Below are positions 63,891-64,000 of a stretch of 64,000 nucleotides of DNA, one piece after another. The notes beneath the pieces are model-generated. The model was not told the DNA's origin and did not search any database. It saw only the letters and a list, made by a program, of their open reading frames with translations. The first letter of the stretch is position 1. Each line of letters starts with the position of its first letter. Source of the stretch: Margaritispora aquatica (lineage: Eukaryota; Ascomycota; Leotiomycetes; Helotiales; Discinellaceae); assembly GCA_007644065.1 (NCBI GenBank), contig VJWN01000012.1, positions 361,758-425,757 on the forward strand. Reading direction: 5' to 3'. The translations under genes were made by a program, and so were the position numbers.

Positions 63891-64000
63891 CAATGGACCT
63901 TTCGGACTTCATCTTCATTTCGTTGGTTTGAATATCACGTCCAACCAGATGTTCGCACGGTGGTCGCTCAGTATAACTCATGGCGCTTTCGAAGTCCTCA

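Overview
The window is nuclear DNA of a filamentous ascomycete (Pezizomycotina; a leotiomycete is my best guess from the protein flavour, which is an inference). Genes carry many short introns (about 45-70 nt) with GTAAGT-type donors, CTRAY branch sites and AG acceptors. Nothing looks bacterial or viral, and I see no gene cluster for a new defence or metabolic system. It is mostly conserved housekeeping genes separated by unusually long gene-free stretches. All exon coordinates are my own splice reading, checked only for frame and for fit to remembered protein families.

Left part (1-15.4 kb): a group VI hybrid histidine kinase of the SLN1 type (515-5099, 10 exons) with several upstream ORFs in its presumed leader; an intracellular GH51 alpha-L-arabinofuranosidase (6469-8592); a LisH/WD40 protein of the TBL1/Sif2 type on the minus strand (10926-13016); and a TMEM115-like membrane protein (14286-15396). 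A tRNA-derived, SINE-like relic lies at 9063-9290.

Middle (15.4-44.3 kb): a 7 kb stretch without a recognisable gene leads to the SSN6/CYC8 co-repressor (22405-25480). A repeat-bearing 3.9 kb spacer follows, with a degenerate minisatellite, a MITE of about 300 bp and a 62-bp duplication. Then come ribosomal protein L3 (29403-30809, whose first intron lacks the expected AG), a small conserved protein (31696-32280) with a possible lipidated small protein just upstream, the KRE6/SKN1 beta-glucan protein (37074-39233) and a mitochondrial pyruvate dehydrogenase kinase-type gene (42838-44323, minus).

Right part (44.3-64 kb): a membrane-anchored SGNH-like protein (45805-46861) convergent with sphingosine-1-phosphate lyase DPL1 (47025-48775, minus); a GT34 mannosyltransferase (49625-50677, minus) divergent from a broken mannose-6-phosphate isomerase (51734-53114); a RING-CH membrane E3 (54012-55090, minus) divergent from proteasome alpha-2 PRE8 (55769-56772); an RCC1/ATS1-like protein (56907-58108, minus) divergent from an HSP70-like ATPase (58927-61301); and a possible gene end at the right edge.

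The most notable observations are the phosphomannose isomerase locus with three frameshifts plus a lost splice acceptor, the MITE, the RPL3 acceptor anomaly, the SINE-like relic, and the stacked uORFs ahead of SLN1. Several genes touch the cell surface (SLN1, KRE6, GT34, PMI), but they are scattered and I do not claim a functional cluster.
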